64,000 nt of DNA from Onchidella celtica (taxonomy: Eukaryota; Mollusca; Gastropoda; Systellommatophora; Onchidiidae): assembly GCA_963931925.1 (NCBI GenBank), contig OZ007567.1, forward strand, positions 88,826,998 to 88,890,997, given 5' to 3'. This document shows positions 23,832 through 36,800 of the stretch, piece after piece. How positions within the stretch are numbered: the first letter of the stretch is position 1; the number at the start of each line of letters is the position of its first letter. The notes beneath the pieces were generated by a model. That model was not told where the DNA came from and did not search any database. It saw nothing but the letters and a program-made list of their open reading frames with translations. The translations under genes were made by a program, and so were the position numbers.

Positions 23832-24151
23832 ATGAGATGGTATGGTCATATATCAAGATCAACGGGATTTGTTAAAACCATTCTCCAAGGAACAGTGCGA
23901 GGAGGAAGAAGGAGAGGAAGACAGAGAAAGAGATGGGAGGACAACATCAGTGAATGGACTGGCCTCACACTCAGCAACTGCCTAAGAGCATCTGAGAACC
24001 TGGAGGAATGGAGGAAGCTAGTTGCAAGGTCTTCTGTGATGCCCAAATAGTCTTCTAAGACTCCGGGATAGAGAAAGAGAGACAGAGAGTCGAGTACAGA
24101 CACCAAGCCATACAATATTTCATGAATAAATCTGTTCTGTCTAAAAAAAAA
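23832..24151 (+). mobile_element. LINE 3' fragment: C-terminal tail of non-LTR reverse transcriptase
   Basis: The frame 23832-24050 encodes MRWYGHISRSTGFVKTILQG followed by TVRGGRRRGRQRKRWEDNIS and EWTGL, the basic C-terminal tail common to many invertebrate LINE ORF2 proteins. AATAAA and a poly-A run at about 24140-24151 mark the 3' end. It is 5'-truncated; the frame is closed just upstream of the Met. Orientation is opposite to the flanking host genes. Confidence 0.8.
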
Positions 24152-25416
24152 AATGGTGTTGACATTAATGAAAGGGTCAACAATGAGCAACAGTTACAGA
24201 AAATGTACACTTCCATCATATGAAATCAACATTTTTACCCATATTTTACTGTACAAACACGAAAAAAAACCCCAAAAAACCAGCAGCACATCAACAACCC
24301 GTCAAAAAAAAAAAAAGAAAGCAAAAACCAACCTAATATGCTGATAAGTTGTTGTTAACTATAAACAGGCATTGGTGCCCCTTCCCCTCTACACACAATA
24401 AGTCACAGTACATAACATCACTTCATTATAATAAAACATTTAAATACAAAATATTGTACAAAGTAACTATGCTCAGTATTTTTGCCAACAGGAACTTTCA
24501 CAAAAACTCACTGCAGTCATGGCAGTTGTTAATATCTTTGTTTAGTTTTAAGACTACAGTTCACTATATGTGCTAGAACAAAAATAGTTTTAGCAGTTTT
24601 CTCTGCATCAGAAAATTAACACTTCAGACAGGCTTTTTACAGGCTCTTTTTTTTAAAATGGAGATCATGTACATTTGTCTTTAACTTTTGCTGGATATCT
24701 GCAACCTGAAAACATCTTCATAACAAATGTCTTGATTTAAGCATGCACTCTGTTTGTTGCCTCAAAACAAATAACAAGATTTGATGTGACAGAACTTTTA
24801 CAGTACAAGTTGCAACACACCGAACCAATAAATCATTAAATGTCATACGACTGCACCCTAACAGCTCTAGGTTACTGGCTTTTATCCATATATCACTGAT
24901 GACAAGTTACTGCCAAGTGAGTTGAAGATTGGGCACTGATGTGGTGGGCCGGAATTAGACTAGATACAAGATGAAAGTGAAGCAAAAAATTGTTTCAAAT
25001 GTAAGTCTGTCCGCTGGATGGGAATAAACAATTATGACCAATCTGAATGTCAAGTCAATGAGAGACCCTGTCAATGTCATATTACAAATGACATCCCAAT
25101 GTCTGTCATGGTTTCTTTTAACTTTACACATGTTCAGTTTTCTCATAAATGCCTCTGCTTCAGCAGGGCTTTACAAAACCATCTTTCTTGCCTTCTATTT
25201 GTTTTAGCCCCACTATCATCTTGAGCTAAAGATTAATGGTTTGAAGTTAATTATACACTGTGATATTAAAACTTAAGTTCTCAAGCGCATACTTTAGTGC
25301 TTATAGTGCATGAGGCTGGAGATGTTTACCATGCAAAAATGATGAACTACTAAATACTTTCTTCAGGAAAGTAATTATGCACTGCCAATATGAACTGTTA
25401 AAAGTTGTCTGGTATA
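24152..25416. other. AT-rich non-coding stretch
   Basis: No recognisable gene, RNA or repeat boundary. An A-rich low-complexity patch lies at 24260-24325. Confidence 0.35.
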
Positions 25417-26364
25417 CAGTGGACTTTCATGTTAATGACACTACTAATAATGAGACCTCGCCGACAGCGAGAACATTCTAAATCCCATTTTTCTACTATA
25501 TAACTATATAATAAAATACTTGAATAACGGCAATCGATAATCAAAATACCTGCTATAGCGAGAGAGTTAATTTTGAGGGCATACGGCAAATTGTGGGGAC
25601 GACAGCAGAACAACGTGTTGGGAGTCAGACAATAACAACCTGTATTGTTCTTTATTTGATACTATCCACCCATCACGCCCACCTTGCGAGTTGTGGCCCC
25701 ACCTGGCCACCTCTTGTTTATGGCTAGTATGCTTCCTGTCCCTACTGACCACATGGGTGACAGCACACTACACTCTGTCAGTTCAAAGTGATAACTCATC
25801 ACTCATTGGGGGAAACTGTGGGGCAGACCATGAAGGCTATAACCGTATAGCTTTGTCAGACACCTGCACTGTCTGGTCACTACCTGCAATGTGTGATAAT
25901 TATTACATGTAGCACAGTCATTATTCGTCGCGCGGCATGTGCTCTTTGTCTGCACTGGGCTTCGTAACCACATGCTTACACTTCCTGTGCCACAAACACG
26001 TGGCCAATCTGTTCCCATTCTGTGAATGATACAGCATGGAAACCACCCAATATAAACATACTCTTCTGTCTCTAACTTTTGCATCTGACACTCGTTATTT
26101 GATCGAAACGTGGATACCGTCGGTACAAGAAAAAACAAAAACAAAAAAAACTACCAACGATGAACACTGAGATCTACTGTCAATTTGATATCACATGTAT
26201 GTTCATGTACAGGACATGCGAACAAGGGAGGTAACCAAAAAAATTGTTTGGTATTTTCATCCCTTGCCTTACCTTTTTGTATTCTTTCCTGGACTAGCGA
26301 GACCTCAGGCATAATGAGACATTTTTGCTGGAACATGACCTCTCATTATAACTAGGTTCCATTG
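25417..26364. mobile_element. Diverged Tigger/pogo-like MITE
   Basis: Flanking TA at 25415-25416 and 26365-26366. Left end CAGTGGACTTTCATGTTAAT; right end inverted CAATGGAACCTAGTTATAAT. Repeated TAATGAGACCTC-like words occur near both ends. No transposase; about 950 bp, and older than the 2.4-kb copy judging by end divergence. Confidence 0.65.
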
Positions 26365-29164
26365 TAGTAAATTACTTCATTCTAAGATCTAATCACATAA
26401 TTTAAGCAATAGGCCTACTAGTTTAGATTAAAATGAGGAAATTACACCTATAATTTAATATGTAGTACATGTAATACTATACAATGAGTTACTGAAGCTT
26501 TAACCATCTCCATTGTTTATCATGAAAAATAGCAGCATAGTAGACAATGAAAAAGAAAAAACATCTAAAATGGGTGTCATGCATCGCTTATCTGAAGCAT
26601 GTGGCGATACATGTAGTACAAGAGAATTTAGACAGAACATAAAGTACAATACAATCATAAAATACCAATTTACAAATAAGACTGAGGTAAACAAGTTCAA
26701 TACTTTGTTAATGCCAAACTGAATGTTTTTGGGTCACAACAAAGGACAAGCAAACAACTGTACAGAAAAGAGCAAAAACAAATAAAAAGAAATAAAACAA
26801 AATGTGCAAAAAGCCACTGAATTTTCAAAACAGTGTAAAGCATATCACTTACTGTATTCTCTCCCTGTTTTGATTGGATCTGTTTCATTGGTTCTGATAT
26901 TTGCCATCATTTTTAACCCAGTTAACTAGTTCCTAAAATGTCCTAAATTTGGACAGCCAAATTGCCTTTTTTTTTCACATCCTGTACCTCATAGAAAACA
27001 ATATGATTATGTCACCGATCACTGAAGACCATGAAATATGGCTAAGGCCTAAATCATGACAACCTCAGGATAGTACATGTACCGGTAGTTGTTCAATGGA
27101 GAAAAATTTCCACCTGCTTTTTTAATCATCACAAAACTTGTGGTATGTTGCGCACAGTTTTTGAATCCACAAAACTTTTGTAGTACTTCAAACTGAAAAC
27201 CACACAGTATTTCACACAGTTATGAATACTGAATTATACTGAATAACATTTATGTACAAAAGGCAAACAAAAATTTCATTAAAGAAAATCAAAGATAAAT
27301 TGTAATAGAAAAAAAAAAGGAAAAAATGAATGAAAGGACATAAATGTGGGCAAGTAAATGACACCAATAAAAAATGTGAAAGCTCAATGAAGCAATTTAC
27401 ATCTGTTTATTTATTTAGCTGTTGACAGAAATTCTGACGTAATCTGAATTTATTTATCTTTCAAATCAAAATCTGAATTACATTTTGAAGCCAAAAGCAA
27501 CTTCAAACCAGACAGCCAGAGAGCTAGATTCATTATTTTCATGTAGATGCAGCCCTTTGATTGAGATACCATGAAAAACTGTACTTCTTGCTCACAGTAA
27601 GTAGTTTACCAATAATCATGCCATGATTTCATTTTGTTCACTTTGAAGTATTCACACCATCTGCTTTCTTTCTTCTAGCCCATCCCAATATGATCATGCA
27701 CAGCTTTTTTCATTATATTTCCTCATTTCACTAATGACAGATAACTATTAAGCAACATCAGAAAACATAACACAAAAAACACATATATATGCAGAAACCA
27801 ATTTACCCTACAGTTCATGCAGAAAAAAAAAAAAAAGGATGCCATTTTAAGTACAGAATTCAACTTCATATTAACCTGCACGGCGGTGATCGTGTCTTAT
27901 ATTACCTGACAGCAACTTCCAACTGCAGAAATTCTGCTAAAAAATGTTTCTTAGGCTTGAAATTTTGTGACTTTCCTAACTCATGTTACTTTACAGCTGT
28001 ATGGAAAAAAATAATCAGTGAATTCCACTGGCCATTCAGTAACATACCAGTGAAATTCATGGCATTTTCTAGGTCTAAATTAAAATTAATTCAGGAAAAG
28101 TCATGAAATTTCAAGCCTGAGAAGCAATTCTTAGCAGAATTACAGCAGCCTGAATCATTAAACTAACATCATTTACCACTGCACAGGCTAAAACAAACTG
28201 CAAGTACGTGTCATTATTAAGTACAATATCAGGAAGTAATGAGTCGATATCACTAATAACAATCCTGAAACTTATACAAATGCACATGTTAGATGAAGAA
28301 TATTTCTGAGCATCAGCATGACACACAAAACAATTAAATAAAATTAAAAATAAAACGGCACCCTTGAACAGTCACAATATCAGGTACGAAGACTTAGTCC
28401 TTAAAATGTCAACTCCAAATCAACACTTCCCATCTTCACACTTAGGAATTTAAATATCCCTATTGACAAAATCAATGGGAATACAGTATGGTCCATTACT
28501 AATGGCACCTGATGATAACACAAGTAAAACAACTGGATGTGGCATTACAGATTAAATGTACAATGAAAATCTCACAAACTGAATATCAGTGAGTCACTAC
28601 GGTGGCAGAACAACTTCAAATACTGTGAAAATAGAATCTTGCTGCTCTACTGAATAAAAAATAGACTGCTGCTGAGACTGAACCCATGAAGTAAAACAAA
28701 ATGTATTTATTGTATGCTGGAGAACGGCTGCAAATATTCTTGAGAAATAATTTATGTTTAATTTTTGTTAATTTGCCAATGTTGGCCTCGAGTTTCCTTC
28801 TACATGATTTACAAATATCAATGAAAAGTCAGCATACTTCTGAGCTTCACACTTCAAACTGTTGGATAATCTAGCAAATTTCTTTGTTATTTTGCTTAGA
28901 AAAGACTCATCTTGCCATTGTGAACCCATTGGGCTGATAGTCATCATTAGCAGCGACCAGCAATTGATGAATATTTCGACAGCTGGAAAGTCTTTTCCTA
29001 TGAATGACAACTTTGAAAATTTCGATTTTCTGTGGGTTATTAAAATATTCTGCAACAATGTACTAAGACAAAGGCCTACTAATCACCAATAATGCTAGCC
29101 TACCAGCACTCAGCATTCCAATACTGGAATTCAATTAAAATTTGTGGGAAGGTTACTTATATCA
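26365..29164. other. AT-rich non-coding stretch 3' of UBR3
   Basis: Several tracts of A or T and no protein family match in the frames I read. May belong to the UBR3 3' UTR or be intergenic. Confidence 0.3.
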
Positions 29165-30529
29165 TTAACTCATTGTCTTTGGAGTGCTAATCTAAAATAC
29201 TGGTACTTGGTATGCTCTGAAAGTCATTCAAGTTTGTTTTAGTTTCTTTAGTAAATGCAATGGTCTTTTAATCCACATTAAGTCATGGCCTGCTAGAATT
29301 AATTCACATTAACACTTTTCCATCACATCCCGCCGATCGGCGAGTACCATGCACTTGTCCTCACGTCACTTCCCGCCAATCAGCGAGTGCGTACCTAGCG
29401 ACCATAAACACTGTTGTAGTAGCCTCCCTTCTTGGTTTCCTCTTTTGGACTACTTTGTTCTGTATTAGGAAGTGTTTATCTGTACTTTTGGTGCGTTTTT
29501 GTGATAGTGTACCACCACTGACAGCTGTGAGATGCTAAATTGAACGCATCAAACGATCAGTCAGTTTTTCGACATGACAGCGATTCTGGCAAAGACTTGC
29601 ATGATACTGCAAGTGATCATTCATGGGCAAGTTTCTATTTAGGTAGAAATAATGGTGTGGAAGGCATTGATAGGCGCATGAGAGACTTCTCTGATGATAA
29701 TTCGAGGAGCAGAACGGGGTCAGAATCGAATGGTGATGTCAGTGACGATGAAACCCAGGCCCAGGGGCCTAGACCTACACCAAATCAGCCTAGACCTAAC
29801 CCCATGTTACAGAAAGGGAAATTCCCAAAATTCCTATGTGATAGAAAAGTGTTAAATCATGGCATGATAGAATTACTCCAGATGCAAAATCTGAGTGAAA
29901 ACATTAGTTGAACACATGCATAATTCATGTCAATTCACAATTATTGTTTACTACTGACTTTTGCATTTGTTTACCAGAATCAATACACCCACTGAACTAT
30001 GGCCCACATGCTTGTTTTCTCACACAAGATTACCAGTTGTTTTTGAAATCAGTGGAATATGGAAGTGATGGAGTAGCTAACAGTAATCAAGATAGGGATA
30101 TAACACTTGGAATGGTAGAAAAATTCAGGAGTGAAAGATAGTAAAAGTGACAAGAACAGTGAGACAGAGAGTAGATCTACCTTCTGTCAGCTATGATGAT
30201 AAAAGGAAAATGAAGCAAAGAGCTCCCCTCCACATGAAATGGTTGTCGGGAAAACGGTTACACTGTATTAAATTTTGTTAAGTTTCATTTCTTTTCATCT
30301 CTGCTTTTTCCTTCAAACGGTGTATTATCCACATCCCCTCCAGATAAAAGCAAACTTGTTAAATTTTATTCATTTATCTTTCTTAAGGTGGGTCACATAT
30401 CTCACCTTTTTTTGGCATGCACAACAAATATAAAACAGCATAGCAGTGCATATTCACCTCAATATTTATCTTATTTCCAAAACTAATTTCATCTGGGCCA
30501 AATGAAATTTTCCAAAGACAATGAGTTAA
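29165..30529. mobile_element. TTAA-flanked DNA element just 3' of UBR3
   Basis: TTAA at 29165-29168 and 30526-30529 with perfect 15-bp inverted ends CTCATTGTCTTTGGA. Near the left end a CCCGCCRATCRGCGAG word occurs twice (about 29330 and 29373). It contains an acidic 123-codon frame (29540-29911). The length (1.36 kb) is short for an autonomous piggyBac or Kolobok, so it is probably an internally deleted derivative. It ends 200 bases past the UBR3 stop codon. Confidence 0.75.
29540..29911 (+). CDS. Acidic open frame in TTAA element, possible transposase N-terminus remnant
   Basis: About 123 codons with no ATG at the 5' end; the first codon is TTG and the first ATG is internal. Composition is acidic and Ser/Asp-rich (DNSRSRTGSESNGDVSDDET), then Pro-rich, a style seen at piggyBac transposase N-termini. 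No catalytic region follows. I do not recognise a family from the residues alone. Confidence 0.35.
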   Translation: MNASNDQSVFRHDSDSGKDLHDTASDHSWASFYLGRNNGVEGIDRRMRDFSDDNSRSRTGSESNGDVSDDETQAQGPRPTPNQPRPNPMLQKGKFPKFLCDRKVLNHGMIELLQMQNLSENIS

Positions 30530-30729
30530 TATCAAAACACCTTATTAGAAAACTTCAAAGACACTGTAAATGAAGCCAATATAGTGAAATGATGATAGCA
30601 ACATTCCATGTGAAAAGTAATAAAATCTTCAGCTTAAGAACCAGGCAAATACAGCATTATTTAGTGAAAGCAGTTGCCCTAAACAAATCCACTACATCCT
30701 CAAAATGACAGCAGTTTCCGGACAGGTTG

Positions 30730-30847
30730 TTACAGTTGGTCTCTGTGCCAGATCCATCGTTTACATGAGTGATCAAAGCTATGTGACAGCCACTGAGATT
30801 CCAAGAGGTTGTATCTCGCCATACTCAGATATAAAGGCTTGCCTCGT
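30730..30847 (-). CDS. UBR3: UBR3 terminal exon with stop
   Basis: Encodes [20 protein letters not shown] followed by [11 protein letters not shown] and eight further residues, then TAA at 30732-30730; the human match is RGKPLYICKERYKVLEQQWISHTFDHINKRW. Confidence 0.97.
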
Positions 30848-33800
30848 CTGTAAAACACAAGAGTATAGGACATGATTACACAAAAAAAAAACCAACAACA
30901 AATCTCAATGTAGTCTGAAATCTTGAACTTGTATTTAATTAATAAGATATCGATGGTTGTCTGAAATTCATGCTATTACAGCGCAAGTTCAAGAGAAAGA
31001 AATCGCTGACTTGGGCTGAGGTTCAGATATGAAATATAAGACAATGTAAAAATACAAAAGATCCTGCTCTGGATTAAATCATTACCAACAAACAAATACT
31101 TTTGTAAATACATTTAACATGATATGAAAACTACTTAAAGAACATTTCTTCAGCTGCACATAACATACACATAAACACAAATATAACTGGAAGATGGAAT
31201 TAAAAAAAAATAAAAAATAATAATAATAATTCTAAAAAATGCAACTCTGGGGTCATATCAAATAAAGACTCCATACTTGAGGTCTCGATCTTCTTCTCCA
31301 TGCTCATCCAGGTAAACAGATCCCCATAAAGTGGCCCTGGGGCCCCTGATGACCACTACAAGACTGGAGTTGACCAGCAAAAACATGCCTGTTCCTGCTC
31401 CACACTGAATTGAATGCTGTATAAAGTCAAAAAAACAATATAAGTGAAAGGTCAGGGCTATTCACATTGTAACTTCATTCTAGCCAAATGCCCCTAGATG
31501 CCCCTTTGCAACAAACAGCTGACCCTGCCTATTATCCCTGAATATGCCACTTACCATTATCATGTTTACAGTGCTTTTTCTGAACATGATATACCACCTG
31601 TGACACAATTTGATATGATATGATAAGTGCAATGCAATTTCTTGTTTGCTTTGGGCTAGAAGAAACAAAATGGCTACTTTTGTTCTCATTTCACTGAAAC
31701 TCAAAGACTGCATATATTGACAGCATAAGTATTGTCATTTGTGGACATTTTTATAGCAGCTGTGGCTTTCCACTTTTTACGGTCACATTTTCTGCATTAA
31801 GAAACAGATGATCTTGAGTGGGAAGCAGAATGAAATATTGATCTGATGACCAGATGGAGACAAAGAAAAGAGGTAAAATGTTCAGACAGGAAGAGCTGGT
31901 GAGTGTTGGAGTATATCTGCAAGAATTTGCTTCTGTCAAAGTTATCTCAAAAAAGGCCAAACCGGAACAAAAAGGCCCTCTCCATTTCTGGCATAGTTGA
32001 CAAAGCAGACACACACAACAAATACAATGGGGATTTTCACACAGAGAAGATAAATAAATGGCAAATAATTGTAAAACCTACAAGAAGTTCTTGTTATTGA
32101 AAAGTATGACAGATGATTTGGTTTCATGTGATAATTTCAGCCTCAAATGCCTGGAACACAAATTTTCCCCCACACCCTACTACATGTATGTTATGAATTT
32201 TCATTAAAATAAGCTAGAACATCAATGCTCCTGTTAAAATTTGCTACGAAGGATAATGCAATGCCTGTACAAAAAATTCTTGATGTTCCTTGCTGCCATA
32301 TTCTTTACACTGACAGGATACAGATTGTTTAATCCCTAAACTTTAGTTCTGACCTTACACAATTTTCACGCAACCAGAAAAGTCTGAATAATTATTTTTT
32401 AAAGAGGACTCACTACTACCTCAGATCCCATTTAAAGTTACACATGTGTACATGTGTGAACTGCACAAAATATAAAAACCACAGAAAAATTGTGGATTCG
32501 AAGCAAGGCTTAAAGCAAAGTAAAAAATTGGCAAAAAGAAAAAGTTGCATGTTGCAAAGAAAAAAAACAACAACAACCACAACAACAACAGAAAAAAATG
32601 GAAAACTGAACAGATAACACAATTGAACAATAAAAAAAATGTAGAATATCAAATATTTATAGAATATTAAATCAATATTATGACTTATCTGCAATTCTTG
32701 ACTTGTATTTCCACACAGCAGCATGCCTGCCAATGTGTGGAGGCTCGCAGTGATCCCTGCATCACTTTTTTTTTTTATCTTGACAAAGGTATTTAACCGA
32801 AATATAGATATATTTCTGTCTTCCCCTTTTCTTTGCATTTTATTGTATCGTTTAGGTATTATTTCTTATGCGAGGCTTTGCTATAGACAGCTTTTTCATT
32901 TTGCCAATGTGTGAACTGCAGCCTGGAGACCTCTTACATCTGTATCCATTATACATGCCTTTGAAATTGAGTTAAAATATGGTCAACACTTCACTTGCTT
33001 ACCGCAACACTTTCGTATGTGTTTGGGTTCTGGACACAGCAGTGTTCCCTGAAGCAGAGGAACTGGCCACAAATGAGGCAGATGGCTGGATCTTTGGGTA
33101 TGAGGTTGCACTGTGTGCATTTGGCTGTGCGATACATCTGGAATATCTGGTAGTAACGTTTGGGCAGTCTAATCAGGCATGGTTTTTGCCAGTTTGGATT
33201 CATCTGCAGCAAAGTCTGTGGTAAAAACAATATATTCTGATGTAATGAGAAAGAGATTAATGGCAAGCCTAAGTCTGAATCAGATTACAAGCAAAAATAC
33301 AATCTTTAGTTGACAACATCAAGGCAATGTGGCTTCATGAACATTAGTATTTTCCTTTGCATTCTCTTTCATTTTTTGTCTTTCCTTAAAAGTTTAGATT
33401 TATTTAGTAAGGCATCAAGGTAAAAATTTTTACAATGAAATGTAGACAGATTTGAGTACTATTATTCCATTGCTATTGTTGAATTACCTAATTATTTTGT
33501 ACAGGCTCATTAAAGAAACTCAACATACATTAGTTCTTACATATGTACACAAAACAATGATTACACATGGGGCAGCTTATGAACGAATTATAAAATATTC
33601 CCAGAAATTTTACTTTGGCTTCTTGTGGTGCTGAATTGATGAAATCTGAGATATGGAGACACCAGGCCCTGACTAGGGAGTGTGGCTCTTCGACAACCCA
33701 CTTCACACATGAGGTGCTTGTGCAAGGTTCCGCTGTGGCCCCTTCATCCTGCCACAGATTGAGGTAGGTTGTCAACAGCTGAAACTCTCCCTGTCCAGCC

Positions 33801-36800
33801 TGAGGAGTATACCATATATAAATTATACCTAAATAAAGCATACCTTTTTAGGCTCAAGGGGCTTTGCACACAATCACAACACATGCACAAAATGAACGAA
33901 ATTAATGTTCAGATGTTCACTGTTCACAATACAAAGGTTAAAGATCAAACAAGGGCAGCAAAGATAATAATGATATTGTTACCTGAAAATCATATCCACT
34001 CACTTGATAAACATATATTTTTCAAGGAATTCGGATGATCACTGTTTGTTATACTTTGATCACAACATCAGTCATGTTACTATTTCTGTTGTCTTTACAT
34101 GGAACTATCTTTAACTTTAACATACCATTAATAAAAACTCATGCTAAAACTGATGCATTACCACAATTGAGACGCCCTAGGGAAATGGTCCACATGTTGC
34201 ACACAGCATTTTTGAGATAGAGCCAAAAATAGGTGGATAGGGACTTCCCGGTCCTATGTCAGTTTTCAGCGTATATAGATTCCTCATTTATTTCTTTATG
34301 CCTGGCCAGGAGGATTTTAATGAATTCTCCCTATAAATGTGCATGTTTTTTTCATTTTTTCTGATCCAATCTAATGATTTTTTAAAATTCACACAGACTT
34401 GAATGCGTTTTTCTCGAAAGTGACTTTTTCTACCTTTCCACCTTGCAATAGCCACAACTTGATAAATTTTCAACATTTTTACATGAAATAAAGTGCTTTC
34501 TTCTAAGGATAGCTGTTACTTTCACTGTATACCCTTAAGTCAATTTAAAAAAAATTGGCAATGTAGATCATTTCCCTAAAGCACCTCACATAGAATTCTC
34601 AACAGGTGACGGGTGAAGATGTGAATTTGAAATCCCATCTGACAATCACACTGTCACTTACCAGTGTAACACATAATATAATCAAGAAATGGAAAAATTC
34701 ATGATCAGCACAGAGATCAGTGTTAAACCATATCACATATTTATAGCCTTACCTCTAATGTAGGGATGTCTAAGTTGTACAGGTGACTTTTCATAAGACT
34801 GGAAATCCTCAAGAAAGGCAGACAGTATTCTTCTACTGTCTGTTCAACGCTCTGTGGTGACCAAACACTCTGGCAGATCTGTAAGTCAAGGATTAGTCTA
34901 ATTAAATCACATCCCAGTATTCCAAGTGTCCTTTCACAGCTGATGTTAGAGATCTCTACAATTACACTATAGGCAGATTCTAAATTATTCTGTGCCCAAG
35001 TTATCCAAGATGGTAACATTAAGCAACAATAAAGAATGAAACAGAGTGATGAAACAAATTTATCAATATGAAAATCATACTGTGTGGTGAAAGACCGGAA
35101 GAACCATGCAGTCAAATTGGAATATCTCCACTTAAGCAATTTACTACAATGTTGGGTAGATGTAAATGAAACAAAAAAGGACTACGACTTACTGCTGGCA
35201 GGGTATGTGAATTATCAATCTCCTCGTAGAGAGAACTGCGAGACAGCCAGCTGATGATGTTACTCATTAGTCCGTCCAGGGTTGTGGTCTGGCTCTGATC
35301 ACACAACAAGGAATGAGAAGTTCAATTACATCACCAAAGTTTTAACCTGCTCAAATGTTTCATTAATGATTAAAATTGGTTCACGAGAGGTTCTTTCAAA
35401 CAAAAATGTTTCAGAATGTTACAAATTTGCAAAGTTAAAATGTGGCAAAACAAGAAAGCAAAAGTTGTATTATTGCAAAGCCCTACATTAAAAACAAACA
35501 ATGCAGAAATGTTAAAAACAATCACAAAAGAATTAGAGAGAACAGGAAACACATCCTTTCTGCCCTCAAAGATCTTCCTAAGGGCAAAAAAAAAAAAGTG
35601 CCAAAAGCTTACGTTTGTCTTCCTTTTCATTTCCAATTCTTTTGTGTTTTATTGTGATGTTTCTTTATTGTTTGTTTCTAACGAGGAGCTTTGCAATCTT
35701 TTCTCTATAGCCACATTTTAACTTCATCCCTAGCTCTGTGATAATACAGATTTTCAGTCTTTTTTATTTTTTGCAACACAGATTTGCAAATTTATAATGG
35801 TAGACAACTCCTTCCATTATAACACAGATATTGGCTTCATCACATTCATTTCCAGTTGATGACTTTTCTTCAAGAATCATGTTGGAGATCTTTAGACCAT
35901 TTATGAGGGTGTTTCACAGTTTTAAAAGGCTGCACTGCTAAAAAACTCATGGACATTACCTGTCTGCCTTTTCTACGCCAAGCATCTCGCTCATCACTTG
36001 AAAACTTGCAGCTTATGTAGGTTAGAGCCTGGACATACACAAGGTTGTAAAGCATCTTGATTACAAACTCCAAGTGCTCTGCGGGGGAAAAAAACAAAAA
36101 CAACAAGGAATGTGAACAAATACCTGTCCCTACTGATCTCAGTAGAAACAAAACAATTTGATAAATGCAATGTGGTCAAATATCTCAGAAAAACAATATC
36201 TTGGACGCCATGACAAATAAAACACTTCAAAATGGGAAAACAAGCTATACTTTATGGTTTGTTTGATAGCGTTGAGTCTGAGTTTGGAGAAAGCACACTG
36301 ACACAGTAACAGTCATATTGTGCTGGAAGAAGCAAGATAATAGACGAGAATATAATAGAACGATAGGACAGAAGAAGATCCTCCCAGAAGCACCCACCAA
36401 CGACGCGCTGTCTGACAGCAGTTGACCAGAAAACAGCCCAAAGAAGACATAGCAAAACAACTTTACCATCAGGATTATGCACTCAAGTACACAGAGAATT
36501 GTAAACCTACTACTCTGCAATCATCTAATGGAAATCGTGATCACATAACAAATTTGTCAACTCTGATATTAACCCTCACCCTGTGCAGGGCGGCAAATGT
36601 TGGTATTGACTCACAAGCGCTCACGCCGCATGGGCGGCAAAAGTCGGCATGGTCAAGCTGTCTGCGCCATGCGTAAGCCGTATTTTCACGCGTCGGGTCA
36701 CTGACCTTTTTGAGAGGTAACCACAGTCTTATTGTTCGCTGCATCTCTTCTAAATCAAAGGCATTGTGACATGGACATGTTAACCAGTGAACCACTGGTC

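Noticed and set aside
32416-32838. 140-codon minus-strand frame
   Set aside because: Runs through the fold-back repeat and low-complexity tracts; no protein family recognised.
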